From positions 1-45,055 of the forward strand of contig JAIBJO010000006.1 in the NCBI GenBank assembly GCA_020029615.1: DNA of 45,055 nt. Reading direction: 5' to 3'. Below the pieces are notes generated by a model, which saw only the letters and a list, made by a program, of their open reading frames with translations, was not told the DNA's origin and ran no database searches. Numbering within the stretch: the first letter of the stretch is position 1; each line of letters starts with the position of its first letter. Below, in pieces: positions 24,042 through 32,209 of the stretch. Source of the DNA: Actinomycetota bacterium. Lineage in GTDB: Bacteria > Actinomycetota > Thermoleophilia > Gaiellales > Gaiellaceae. Made by a program: the position numbers and the translations under genes.

Positions 24042-25292
24042 TCAGGCCATGCCGCGAGCGACACGCCGACGCTTCGCATACGCATCGATCAGCACGGCGC
24101 CGAGCAGCACCAGGCCGGTGATGACGAACTTCGGGCCTGACGAGAGCCCGAGCAGGTTCATCCCGTTCTCGATCGACGTGATGACGAGGGCGCCGTACAG
24201 CGCGCACACGACGCGGCCGACCCCGCCGAACAGGCTCGTCCCCCCGATCACGGCCGCGGCGATGACGAGAAGGAGCAGATTCCCGCCACCGGTGTTGGTC
24301 GCGACCGAGCGGAGTCGCGACGCGAGCATGATCCCGCCCACTCCCGCCATGAAGCCGCTGATCATGAAGACGGCGATACGCACGCGGTCGACGTCGATGC
24401 CTGCCCGACGCGACGCCTCAGCGTTGCCGCCCACCGAGTAGACGTGACGGCCGAAGCGGGTCCTCGACGCGATGAAGGACCAGAGCGCGAGAAACACCCC
24501 GAGGATCACGATCGCCTTGGGAACGCCACGATCCTTGTTCGCATACCAGACCGTCGCGAAGGTGACCGCCGCAAGACCGAGCGTCTGGAGAACGATCACG
24601 ACCGTCGGCTTCGCAACCAGCCCTCCGGCGCGCCGAGCTCGCGCGGCCTGCAACTGCACGACCGCGAATGCGACGACGACGACCGCGGCGACGATCCAGC
24701 CCTGGATATCGCTCAGGAAGTCGTTGGCGAACCCGATGACGGTCTGGTCTTGAATCCTGATCGTCCCGACATCCGACACCTGAGTGACGAGGATCAGGAC
24801 GACGCCGGACCAGATGAGGAGCCCGGCCAGGGTCACGACAAACGAAGGGACTCCGGCCTTCGTGATGACGAGCGCCTGGACGAAGCCGATAGCGGTGGTG
24901 ACCAGAAGTGCGGCGGCCACCGCAGCCCACCACGGCCACCCAGGATCCTCGGGCCGCAGGAGCAGCGTCATCACGACGCCCCCAACTGCGCTGACGAACG
25001 CCACCGACAGGTCGATCTCGCCGATCAGGAGCACGAACACCACGCCGATCGCGATCGTCGCGATCGCGGCCATCTGCAGAAGCAGGTTCGTGAAGTTGCG
25101 CTCGTTCAGGAACGTCGAGTCGAGAAGGCCGAAGATCAGCACGATGACCCCGAGGCCGACGATTATCGGCAGCGATCCCAGCTCGCCGTACTTGACGCCC
25201 TGCCACCAGAGCTTGAGGTAGCCGGACAGCGTCTCCGTCGAGGCTTCGCCTTCGCCGACGCCTGCGGGAGGAAGAGCCTCGCCCGCCGTCAT
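24042..25292 (-). CDS. xylH: Sugar ABC transporter permease, XylH-like
   Basis: A 416-residue integral membrane protein of the ribose/xylose permease family. Many hydrophobic segments are visible: LPIIVGLGVIVLIFGLL, IATIAIGVVFVLLIGEIDLS, VVMTLLL and later LLLLVIAAAVIGGTSLFGG. Family motifs are GEIDLSVAFVSAVGG, TRFGRHVYSVGGNAEASRRAGI and GGTSLFGGVGRV. The length above 400 and the middle insertion agree with XylH-type permeases. The ATG at 25292 overlaps the ATPase stop (ATGA). It works with the ATPase and the binding lipoprotein. Confidence 0.88.
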   Translation of the reverse strand: MTAGEALPPAGVGEGEASTETLSGYLKLWWQGVKYGELGSLPIIVGLGVIVLIFGLLDSTFLNERNFTNLLLQMAAIATIAIGVVFVLLIGEIDLSVAFVSAVGGVVMTLLLRPEDPGWPWWAAVAAALLVTTAIGFVQALVITKAGVPSFVVTLAGLLIWSGVVLILVTQVSDVGTIRIQDQTVIGFANDFLSDIQGWIVAAVVVVAFAVVQLQAARARRAGGLVAKPTVVIVLQTLGLAAVTFATVWYANKDRGVPKAIVILGVFLALWSFIASRTRFGRHVYSVGGNAEASRRAGIDVDRVRIAVFMISGFMAGVGGIMLASRLRSVATNTGGGNLLLLVIAAAVIGGTSLFGGVGRVVCALYGALVITSIENGMNLLGLSSGPKFVITGLVLLGAVLIDAYAKRRRVARGMA

Positions 25293-26140
25293 GCCTCGAT
25301 CGACTCTGGTCCTGCCATTCCCGGCACGTGCTCGAGCGTCCCGGCCGTGATCGCGTGCACGACCTCCTGCTGCGTCGTGTCCGAGGTCTTGAGCGTCGCC
25401 ACGCGCTGTCCGAGGCGGAGCACCGTGATCCGGTCGGCCGCCTCGAAGACGTCGTGCAGGTTGTGCGAGATGATCACGACTCCGAGGTTCTTCTCGGCGA
25501 GGCGGCGGACGAGGTCGAGCACCTGGCGCGTCTGCGCGACGCCGAGGGCCGCGGTCGGCTCGTCGAGAATGACGAGCTTGGAGTCCCACATGACCGACTT
25601 CGCGACCGCCACGGCTTGCCGTTGTCCACCGGACAGGCCGGCGACGCGTTGGCGCACTGACTTGAGCGTGGTGACCGACAGGCTGTCCAGCGCCTGGCGG
25701 CAGGCCCCCTCCATGCTCGACTCGTCGAGCACGAGGAGGTTGTGAACACGCTCACGGCCCAGGAACATGTTCGCCACGACGTCGAGGTTGTCGGCGAGCG
25801 CCAGGTCCTGGTACACGACCTCGATGCCGAGGCTTGCGGCGTCACGGGGACCGTGGATGTCGACGCGGCGACTCTCGAACCACACCTCGCCCTCGTCGAA
25901 CGGATGAATCCCGACGACGCTCTTGATCAGGGTCGACTTGCCGGCCCCGTTGTCGCCGACGAGCGCCATGACCTCACCACGGCGAACCTCGAAGTCGACG
26001 CGGTAGAGGGCCTGGACCGCGCCGAAGGCCCGCGAGACGCCCCGGCACTCGAGGAGCGGCGCTTCGGCGACGCCGGTCTGCTCGAGGAGCGGGGCGGGGG
26101 CGCCCGAGGCGCCCCCGCCGTCTCCGCTTGCTTCGATCAG
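25289..26140 (-). CDS. xylG: Sugar ABC transporter ATP-binding protein, single domain
   Basis: A 283-residue ABC ATPase: Walker A GDNGAGKSTLIKSVVG, Q-loop VVYQDLALADNLDVVANMFLG, signature LSGGQRQAVAVAKS, Walker B KLVILDEPTAAL and switch His in IISHNLHDVF. E. coli XylG has two fused domains; this has one, so it should act as a homodimer. No ATG, GTG or TTG exists in frame ahead of the Walker A region. The plausible start is CTG at 26140, which overlaps the xylF stop as CTGA and has AAGGA 6 nt before it. Confidence 0.9.
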   Translation of the reverse strand: MIEASGDGGGASGAPAPLLEQTGVAEAPLLECRGVSRAFGAVQALYRVDFEVRRGEVMALVGDNGAGKSTLIKSVVGIHPFDEGEVWFESRRVDIHGPRDAASLGIEVVYQDLALADNLDVVANMFLGRERVHNLLVLDESSMEGACRQALDSLSVTTLKSVRQRVAGLSGGQRQAVAVAKSVMWDSKLVILDEPTAALGVAQTRQVLDLVRRLAEKNLGVVIISHNLHDVFEAADRITVLRLGQRVATLKTSDTTQQEVVHAITAGTLEHVPGMAGPESIEA

Positions 26141-27318
26141 CTGTTTTCCTTGCAGAAGTCCGTATCCGCGGTGTCTCCGGTGCAGACCTCTTCGATCGTC
26201 CGGAAACCGTCTGCGATCACGGTGTCCATGATGTTGTCGACGGTCACGCCCGTCGGAGTCAGCGCGAGGTAGGGCACTCCGGTCCCCGCCTCCGCCGGCT
26301 TGCCGTCTTCGGCGTTGATGCCGATGGTCTGGAACTCGTAGTCCGACGTGATCGCAGCAGGATCGTCGCCGGCGCAGAGCGCAAGCGCCGCCTTTGCTGC
26401 GATATCCGCTTCCGCCTGGATCGGCTTGTAGACGGTCATCGTCTGTTTGCCGAGGGCGATGTTCTGGATGCCTGCCGCCGACGCATCCTGACCGCTCATT
26501 GGAACGGATCCCACTCCGGCGGCCTCGAGGGCGTTGATGGCCTGCTGCGCCAGGTTGTCGTTCGCGGCGAACACTGCATCGATGTTGTTGTTCGCATCGG
26601 TCAGGGCCTGCTCCATGATCGTCTGGCCCTCGCCGTTGGCGCCCCAACCCGGAACGAACTGATCGCCCGCGAGAGACCAATCGCCGGCGCTGACCTTCTC
26701 GTCGACGGTGGCCTTGTAGCCGTCACGGAAGAGGAATGCGTTGTTGTCCTCCTCACCGCCGTTCAGCATGAAGACTGCGGGTGTGTCGCCCAGCCCGTCG
26801 ATGACAGGGGTGAGGACGTCCGCCATCGTGGCTCCCACCGCGACGTTGTCGAAGCTCACGTAGGCCGCTCCGCCCGAGCTCCCGGTGTTGAAGCGGTCGT
26901 ACTCGATCACGTCCACGCCGGCCTCTTTGGCCGTGTCGATGATCGTCGCGCCTGAACCCGTGTCGTTGCTGGTCAGTACGATCACCTTCGCACCGTCCGC
27001 GATCGCCTGCTCGGCCTGGGACTGCTGTGTCGCGGCATCGCCTTCGGCGTTCACGATCGTGTGCTCGACGCCGGCATCGCTGAACGCCTTCTCGAAGTAC
27101 GGGCGATCGTCCGCCTCCCAGCGAGGCGAGGTCGCGCTGTCGGGCAGGAGCACCCAGATGCTCCCGTCGCAGCTTCCTGATGCCGCAGTGGTATCCGTAC
27201 CGCTTCCTCCGTCGTCGCCGCCGCAGCCCGCTGCGACGAGAGCAAGCGCCGCGACAACCGCAACTACGAGGAACCACAGAAGGTTTCGCTTCTCGCGTCG
27301 AGAGCGATGAACTGCCAT
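26137..27318 (-). CDS. xylF: Sugar ABC transporter substrate-binding lipoprotein, XylF-like
   Basis: A 393-residue periplasmic-binding-protein-type lipoprotein (lipobox LVAAGC near residue 29, then a Gly/Asp/Thr linker). The type I fold is clear: SIWVLLPDSATSPRWEADDRPYF, GAKVIVLTSNDTGSG, DVIEYDRFNTGSSGGAAYVSFDN, AVFAANDNLAQQAINALEA and VPMSGQDASAAGIQNIALGKQTMTVYKP. These match the D-xylose binding family. The ATG at 27318 has GGAGAGG before it. It is the first gene of the minus operon, divergent from the isomerase-like gene. Confidence 0.88.
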   Translation of the reverse strand: MAVHRSRREKRNLLWFLVVAVVAALALVAAGCGGDDGGSGTDTTAASGSCDGSIWVLLPDSATSPRWEADDRPYFEKAFSDAGVEHTIVNAEGDAATQQSQAEQAIADGAKVIVLTSNDTGSGATIIDTAKEAGVDVIEYDRFNTGSSGGAAYVSFDNVAVGATMADVLTPVIDGLGDTPAVFMLNGGEEDNNAFLFRDGYKATVDEKVSAGDWSLAGDQFVPGWGANGEGQTIMEQALTDANNNIDAVFAANDNLAQQAINALEAAGVGSVPMSGQDASAAGIQNIALGKQTMTVYKPIQAEADIAAKAALALCAGDDPAAITSDYEFQTIGINAEDGKPAEAGTGVPYLALTPTGVTVDNIMDTVIADGFRTIEEVCTGDTADTDFCKENS

Positions 27319-27769
27319 ACGAACCTCTCCTTCTCTCGAGTGCAAACACACGAGCCTCGATCGGACGAACGCGACCTCGCGGTGCACAGTCGAGGTCGCC
27401 GCTCGATCAGTCACGGCGCGAGAATAAACGAGTCGGGGCGCAAAGAGCAAAGGAGGTGCCGTCCCAGTCGGCGCGTGGACCCGTGCCCTGACCTCTGCCA
27501 GCCGTCCTCGAACGTCGCACCGTGGGGCTCGACATCGGTGCCGCCTGCGATCGCGGCCACAAGTTAGGGAGCTCGTGAACGAAGGCCTCCTCCATCAGAC
27601 GACATGGCGCGGCCGACCTCGAGCTCACCGACGGGTCGGCGACGAGCTCCGCCCGAATGGTCGTCGATCGTTTCGAAGCCTGCACCTCCCAGCGGTCGGA
27701 TTGCGTCAGTGCGTGATACTAGGACGCTCGACGTGGCACGGCGACCGTAGGACGCAGGAGGGGCTCGAC
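27319..27769. other. Divergent regulatory region of the pentose genes (451 bp)
   Basis: No intact gene is seen. It contains the xylF SD, an inverted repeat (27371-27399), an A/T-rich patch TTTATT on the minus strand (27423-27428) that could be the xylF -10, and GATACT with an upstream TG (27715-27720) as a possible -10 for the isomerase-like gene. It also holds AGGAGGG (about 27757-27763) before the TTG at 27770. The plus-strand stretch around 27562-27620 can be read as VRELVNEGLLHQ...RGRPRAH, reminiscent of a ROK-repressor winged helix, but there is no complete frame. Confidence 0.5.
27371..27399. promoter_or_regulatory. Inverted repeat, candidate operator for the xylose genes
   Basis: GCGACCTCG (27371-27379) and CGAGGTCGC (27391-27399) are perfect 9-bp inverted half-sites with an 11-nt spacer. 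They lie 53-81 nt upstream of the xylF start codon, where a repressor would block the minus operon. Confidence 0.45.
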
Positions 27770-28771
27770 TTGAAGACCTCGCTCGGTATCTGGGCACTGG
27801 GGCCGATGGTCACCCGCTTCGTGCCGGGCGGCTATCAGCCGCAGTGGGCGGCGGAGACCACAGCGACACGTGTACGGCGTGCCGTCGACGGGCTGGGAGA
27901 CCTGATCGACGGCTACGAGTTCCACTACCCGCAAGAGCTGAACGCCGACAACGTCGACGACGTGAAAGACGCGCTCGGTGGGCACGACATCTACTGCCTG
28001 GCGACGGGGCTCCACCTCGACCCCCAGTTCGGCAAGGGCGGCCTCGTGTCACCCGACCCGGCGACGCGCTCCGACGCAGTGAAGCGCACGCTCGATGCGA
28101 TCGACTTCTCCGGCGAGCTCGGCGCCCACTTCATCATCTGGCCCGGTATCGAGGGCTACAACTACCCGTTCCAGACGCCGTACGCCGACTCCTGGGCGTG
28201 GCTCGAGGACGGGATCGGCCAAGCCGCGGAGCGGTGCCGCGACCACGGTGTGCTGCTCTTCCTCGAGCACAAGAACTCCGAGCCCGCGATGAAGATCCTG
28301 ATGCGCAACATCGGCATGACGCTGCACGTGATCCACAAGCTCCGCGCCCAGGGCCTCGACAACGTCAAGGTCAACATGGACTGGCAGCACCTGATCATGA
28401 ACGGCGAGAACCTCGGCGAGTACGCCGCGCTGCTGTCGGCCGAGGGCCTCCTCGGGCATCAGCACGCGAATTCGGGCTGGGGGACGTTCGACGACGACAA
28501 CATGGTGGGTGCGACCGCGTTCATGGAAACGCTGGAGCTGGCCGTGGAGCTGCGTCGCGTCGGCTACGGCGACAACGGCGAGAGGCTCGGCTTCGACCTG
28601 TATCCCTACACGGAGGACGCGGTCGCCGCGGTGAAGCGAAGTGTCCTGCAGTGGCGGTTCATCGACTCGGTCGCCGCCAGGATCGACGACGCCGCGCTGC
28701 GGGAGGCGCAGATGCGCAAGGACGCGGTGCGGGCCTACGAGCTCGTATACACCGCTCTCGGAGGCGAGTGA
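27770..28771 (+). CDS. Xylose-isomerase-like TIM-barrel protein
   Basis: A 333-residue protein of the AP-endonuclease-2/xylose-isomerase TIM-barrel superfamily. Metal-site-like segments are IIWPGIEGYNYPFQTP, LFLEHKNSEPAMK with Glu, NVKVNMDWQHLIMNGENLGEYAALL with Asp and His, LLGHQHANSGWGT and LGFDLYPYTED. It lacks the exact hallmark sequences of classical XylA. Its place beside xylulokinase and the XylFGH importer supports D-xylose to D-xylulose isomerisation, by inference. The TTG start has AGGAGGG 6-7 nt upstream. The stop overlaps the xylB GTG (GTGA). Confidence 0.72.
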   Translation: MKTSLGIWALGPMVTRFVPGGYQPQWAAETTATRVRRAVDGLGDLIDGYEFHYPQELNADNVDDVKDALGGHDIYCLATGLHLDPQFGKGGLVSPDPATRSDAVKRTLDAIDFSGELGAHFIIWPGIEGYNYPFQTPYADSWAWLEDGIGQAAERCRDHGVLLFLEHKNSEPAMKILMRNIGMTLHVIHKLRAQGLDNVKVNMDWQHLIMNGENLGEYAALLSAEGLLGHQHANSGWGTFDDDNMVGATAFMETLELAVELRRVGYGDNGERLGFDLYPYTEDAVAAVKRSVLQWRFIDSVAARIDDAALREAQMRKDAVRAYELVYTALGGE

Positions 28772-30165
28772 CCACGCTCGTCGGCCTCGACGTCGGCACC
28801 ACCGGCGTCAAGGCGATCGCCATGACACCCGAGGGCGAGGTCGTCTGCTCGGCGGAGGCGGGTTACCCGCTGATGACGCCCCGCCCCGGCTGGTCGGAGC
28901 AGGATCCGGACGACTGGCTGCACGCGAGCGAGCAGGCGCTTGCACGTCTTGGCGCCGGCGCGCACAGAGTCGGCCTCTCCGGCCAGATGCACGGCCTGGT
29001 CTGTCTCGACGACCACGACCGCGTCCTACGGCCCGCCATCCTCTGGAACGACCAGCGCACCGCAGCCGAGTGCGCCGAGATCGAAGAGCGCGTCGGCCTC
29101 GAGCGGCTGATCTCCTTCACCGGAAACCGAGCGCTCCCGGGCTTCACCGCTCCGAAGCTGCTCTGGCTCCGCCGCCACGAGCCGGACGCCTACGCGCGCA
29201 TCCACAGGATCGTCCTCCCCAAGGACTACGTCCGCCTTCGCCTGACCGGGGAATGGGCGATCGACGCCGCAGATGCGTCGGGCACACTCCTCTTCGACGT
29301 CGCGCGTCGGCGCTGGAGCGACGAGGTCCTCGCCGCGCTCGACGTGCCGCACGAGTGGCTCCCCCCGGTCAGTGAGTCGACCGAGATCGCCGGCGCAGGA
29401 GATCAGCAGGCGGCGGCGCTCGGCGTCGGCGTGATCGAGCCGGGCAGCGTCTCGGTCGTCCTCGGCACGTCGGGAGTGGTGCTCGCCGCTCTCCCCTCCT
29501 ACGCCTGCGACTCCGAGGCGCGAGTCCACGCCTTCTGCCACGCGGCTCCCGACACCTGGGAAGCCATGGGAGTGATGCTCAACGCCGCTGGGTCGCTGCG
29601 CTGGCTCCGCGATGCCCTCGCACCCGGAGCGTCCTTCGACGAGCTCACGGCGGAAGCGACCCGCTGGGACGCGGGGGTGGAGGGCCTGACGTTCCTCCCG
29701 TACCTCCAGGGCGAACGGACCCCACACGCTGACCCGGACGCGCGCGGCTCCTTCACGGGCCTGTCCCTGCGTCATGACCGCGGCGCCCTCGTCCGCGCGG
29801 TGCTCGAGGGCGTCGCGTACGGCCTCCGCGACTCGCTCGAGCTTCTGCGGGAGCTCGGGGTCGAGCCGGAGAAGGGACGCGTCTCGGGTGGCGGCGCACG
29901 CAGCCGCCTCTGGCTCGAGATCGTCGCCTCGGTGCTCGAGTTGCCGCTCGAGCTCACGATCGACGAGGAAGGGTCGGCGTACGGGGCTGCGCTTCTCGCC
30001 GGCGTGGCGGACGGGGTCTTCGCAGATGCGGGCGAAGCAGTGTCGGCGTGCGTGCGAGCGGGTGCCGCGATCGAGCCGAACGTCGACTGGGCGCCCGCCT
30101 ACGAGGAGGGTTACGCTCGCTTCCATTCTCTGTACCCCGCTCTACGAGAAGTGGAGGACCGATGA
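28768..30165 (+). CDS. xylB: Xylulokinase (FGGY family), with a short internal deletion
   Basis: A 465-residue FGGY kinase phosphorylating D-xylulose. The N-terminal ATPase motif is LVGLDVGTTGVKAIAM. The xylulokinase signature GLSGQMHGLVCLDDHDRVL and ILWNDQRT follow, then GAGDQQAAALGVG with the catalytic Asp, VVLGTSGVVLAA and the C-terminal VSGGGARSRLWLEIVASVL. Normally about 20 residues separate the ESTEITG-like segment from the GAGDQ loop; here the two run together (SESTEIAGAGDQ, near residue 208), so a stretch is missing in frame. Whether the enzyme still works is uncertain. It overlaps both neighbours by 4 bp. Confidence 0.85.
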   Translation: MTTLVGLDVGTTGVKAIAMTPEGEVVCSAEAGYPLMTPRPGWSEQDPDDWLHASEQALARLGAGAHRVGLSGQMHGLVCLDDHDRVLRPAILWNDQRTAAECAEIEERVGLERLISFTGNRALPGFTAPKLLWLRRHEPDAYARIHRIVLPKDYVRLRLTGEWAIDAADASGTLLFDVARRRWSDEVLAALDVPHEWLPPVSESTEIAGAGDQQAAALGVGVIEPGSVSVVLGTSGVVLAALPSYACDSEARVHAFCHAAPDTWEAMGVMLNAAGSLRWLRDALAPGASFDELTAEATRWDAGVEGLTFLPYLQGERTPHADPDARGSFTGLSLRHDRGALVRAVLEGVAYGLRDSLELLRELGVEPEKGRVSGGGARSRLWLEIVASVLELPLELTIDEEGSAYGAALLAGVADGVFADAGEAVSACVRAGAAIEPNVDWAPAYEEGYARFHSLYPALREVEDR

Positions 30166-30685
30166 CGAATCTGCAGGGGGAGGGTCGCGTTCGTCACCGG
30201 CGCGAGTCGTGGCATCGGCGCCGCCGTGGCGCAGGCGCTCTCGAGCGAGGGCGTCGCCGTCGGGTCCGGTCGAGCACATCGAGGAGATGATCGACGTCAA
30301 CCTGAAGGGAACGATCTACGCGATCCGCGCATGTGTCCCGCACCTGATCGCGAGTCCGAAGGGCGACATCGTGACGGTCGCCTCGGAGGCGGGTCGTCGC
30401 GGGCTGCCGCGCGAGGCGGTCTACTGCGCCTCGAAATTCGGCCAGGTCGGCCTCACGCGTGCGCTCGATCACGAGTTGCGGGAGCATGGCGTCCGCTGCA
30501 CGAACGTGTGCCCCGGAGGCGTCGCCACGGACTTCGCGCTGGCGGACGGATACGGACGTCCCCGCGACGTGCTGGCCGGGATGATGTCGGGTGACGACGT
30601 CGCGGCGGTCGTCCTCTTCTGCCTCACGCGCCCACGCAATCACCGCATCCTGGAGACAGCCCTACGACCAGTGACGGAGGAGTAG
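30162..30685 (+). pseudogene. Short-chain dehydrogenase/reductase, broken in two places
   Basis: SDR sequence in three reading frames. The ATG at 30162 overlaps the xylB stop (ATGA) and begins MTNLQG. From 30184 a different frame reads VAFVTGASRGIGAAVAQALSSEG, the NAD(P)-binding TGxxxGIG. Near 30265 the frame changes again to PVEHIEEMIDVNLKGTIYAI, and the rest is a normal C-terminal half with active-site Ser (VTVASEAG) and Tyr/Lys in AVYCASKFGQVG. About 65-75 residues holding the acidic loop and NNAG motif are absent. The first shift is in a G-run (30175-30184). It is a decayed gene or an assembly fault. Confidence 0.85.
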
Positions 30686-31656
30686 TGGGGCTAGTTCGCC
30701 TCGGCATCGTCTCGACCGCGCACATCAACCGGCTCCTGATCCCCGGCGCCCAGGCCTCCGAGAAGGTCGAGCTTGTCGCGGTCGCGAGCAGGGAGCAGAG
30801 CAAGGCGGACGCGTACGCGCGCACGTGGGGCATCGAGCGAGCATACGGCTCGTATGAAGCGCTCCTCGAGGACCCGGACGTCGACGCCGTCTACATCTCG
30901 CTGCCGAACACGCTGCACTGCGAGTGGTCGATCAGAGCAGTCGAGGCGGGCAAGCACGTTCTCTGCGAGAAGCCGCTGAGCCGCCACCCCTCAGACGTCG
31001 AGCAGGCGTTCGACGCTGCTGAACGCGCTGGCCGCCTCATCTCGGAGGCGTTCATGTACCGGCACAACCCGCAGACGATGCGACTCGTCGAGCTCGTCAC
31101 CGCAGGCGCCATCGGCGAGCTGCGCCTCATCCGCTCCGCGTTCAGCTACTCGCTCTACGACGCGGAGAACATCCGCCTGCGCTCCGACGTCGAGGGCGGG
31201 AGCCTCATGGATGTCGGCTGCTACTGCGTCAGCGGGTCGCGCCTCCTCGCCGGAGAGCCGGAGATCGTGTTCGGCCAGGCATACGTGGGGCCTACGGGGA
31301 CCGACTGGGTGTTCGCGGGCACGATGCGCTTCGCCGGCGACGTCCTCGCACAGTTCGACTGCGGCACGTGTCTCCCCAGCCGCGACGAGCTCGAGGTGAT
31401 CGGCAGCGATGGCTCGCTCTTCCTCGACGATCCGTGGCACTGCCGGGAGCCACACATCGAGCTTCGCCGCGAAGGCGAGGTCGAGCGGATCGAGCTCGAC
31501 CCCGCCGACTCGTACCGGCTCGAGCTGGAGAACCTGTGCGACGCGATTCACGGCGAGGCGCCGCTCCTCCTCGGTCGCGAGGACGCCTTCGCACAGGCGC
31601 GAGCGCTGGAAGCGCTCCACCGCTCGGCGGAGCTCGAGACGCAGGTTCTCGTCTAG
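30685..31656 (+). CDS. Gfo/Idh/MocA family oxidoreductase
   Basis: A 323-residue NAD(P)-dependent sugar dehydrogenase-type protein. The Rossmann N-terminus is LVRLGIVSTAHINRLLIPGA, VDAVYISLPNTLHCEWSIRAVEAGKHVLCEKPLS holds the EKP motif with catalytic Lys, and SEAFMYRHNPQT and GGSLMDVGCYCV belong to the C-terminal sheet, with Asp and Cys-Tyr replacing the usual His region. Related proteins oxidise D-xylose, glucose or inositol. Position after xylB suggests a pentose or sugar-acid substrate. The GTG start overlaps the stop of the SDR pseudogene by one base. Confidence 0.88.
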   Translation: MGLVRLGIVSTAHINRLLIPGAQASEKVELVAVASREQSKADAYARTWGIERAYGSYEALLEDPDVDAVYISLPNTLHCEWSIRAVEAGKHVLCEKPLSRHPSDVEQAFDAAERAGRLISEAFMYRHNPQTMRLVELVTAGAIGELRLIRSAFSYSLYDAENIRLRSDVEGGSLMDVGCYCVSGSRLLAGEPEIVFGQAYVGPTGTDWVFAGTMRFAGDVLAQFDCGTCLPSRDELEVIGSDGSLFLDDPWHCREPHIELRREGEVERIELDPADSYRLELENLCDAIHGEAPLLLGREDAFAQARALEALHRSAELETQVLV

Positions 31657-31677
31657 ATCATTGCGCCACGAGATGAG

Positions 31678-31705
31678 TTGGGGTCTGGCTTTAGCCAGAC
31701 CCCAA
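31678..31705. terminator. Strong hairpin between convergent genes
   Basis: TTGGGGTCTGGCT (31678-31690) is a perfect inverted copy of AGCCAGACCCCAA (31693-31705), giving a 12-bp stem with a 4-nt loop. It lies 22 bp past the oxidoreductase stop and 19 bp before the convergent cupredoxin gene stop, so it can serve both. No U-run follows. Confidence 0.7.
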
Positions 31706-31723
31706 GGGCGCCAACCACTCTGA

Positions 31724-32140
31724 CTACCCCGTCACCTCGAAGCTCCCGTTCATCGAGCTCGCGTGTGGATCGCACACGAACTCGTACGAGCCGGCCTCGA
31801 AGGTGACGTCGAACGACTCGGCTCCGACCGTTCCGACCTCGGTCGCAACGTCGACCCCAGACCCGGTGAGGTGGAAGTTGTGGATGTCGGACTTGTCGTC
31901 GACCTCGACCGTGTAGCTTCCTGCTGGCAGCGTCTCGACCGGCTGGCCGTCCGCGGTGGACAGGCTGATCTCGAAACCCGGGCCGACGCTTCCCGTCAAG
32001 GTGGAGCCTGCCTCGGTCGACGTCTCGGTCGTCGCGCCCGTGTCCGTCGACGCGGATTCGTCGCCGCTTCCCCCGCAGCCGGCCACAGCCAGCGCCGCGA
32101 CGGCGAGCCCGACGACGAAGACGGTGCGTGTGCCTCGCAT
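31724..32140 (-). CDS. Cupredoxin-like lipoprotein
   Basis: A 138-residue lipoprotein (signal TVFVVGLAVAALAVAGC) with a Ser/Thr/Glu linker to residue 50. The beta-sandwich has the cupredoxin copper ligands: His in DIHNFHLTG and Cys-His-Met in FVCDPHASSMNGSF (C, H three residues later, M four after that). This indicates a type 1 copper site for electron transfer at the outer membrane face. The start at 32140 has AAGGAGG 6 nt before it. It has no obvious partner; the electron acceptor is unknown. Confidence 0.85.
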   Translation of the reverse strand: MRGTRTVFVVGLAVAALAVAGCGGSGDESASTDTGATTETSTEAGSTLTGSVGPGFEISLSTADGQPVETLPAGSYTVEVDDKSDIHNFHLTGSGVDVATEVGTVGAESFDVTFEAGSYEFVCDPHASSMNGSFEVTG

Positions 32141-32197
32141 GGATCCTCCTTGGTAGTCGTCCCGAAGATACGCAATCGAGCGCCGGGCGGTTCGATC

Positions 32198-32203
32198 TAG
32201 AGT
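32198..32203 (+). promoter_or_regulatory. -10 box TAGAGT, probable leaderless promoter
   Basis: TAGAGT ends 6 nt before GTG 32210 of the MBL-like gene; no SD is present. Confidence 0.5.
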
Positions 32204-32209
32204 CGAGGC

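Noticed and set aside
22076-24121. Plus-strand open frame of about 680 codons opposite the FG-GAP lipoprotein gene
   Set aside because: Stop-free only because of high GC on the complementary strand; no recognisable domain, while the minus strand has six DxDxDG loops and a lipobox.
27575-27769. Longer N-terminus for the xylose-isomerase-like protein
   Set aside because: The extra 65 residues have no similarity to the family, and AGGAGGG sits directly before the TTG at 27770.
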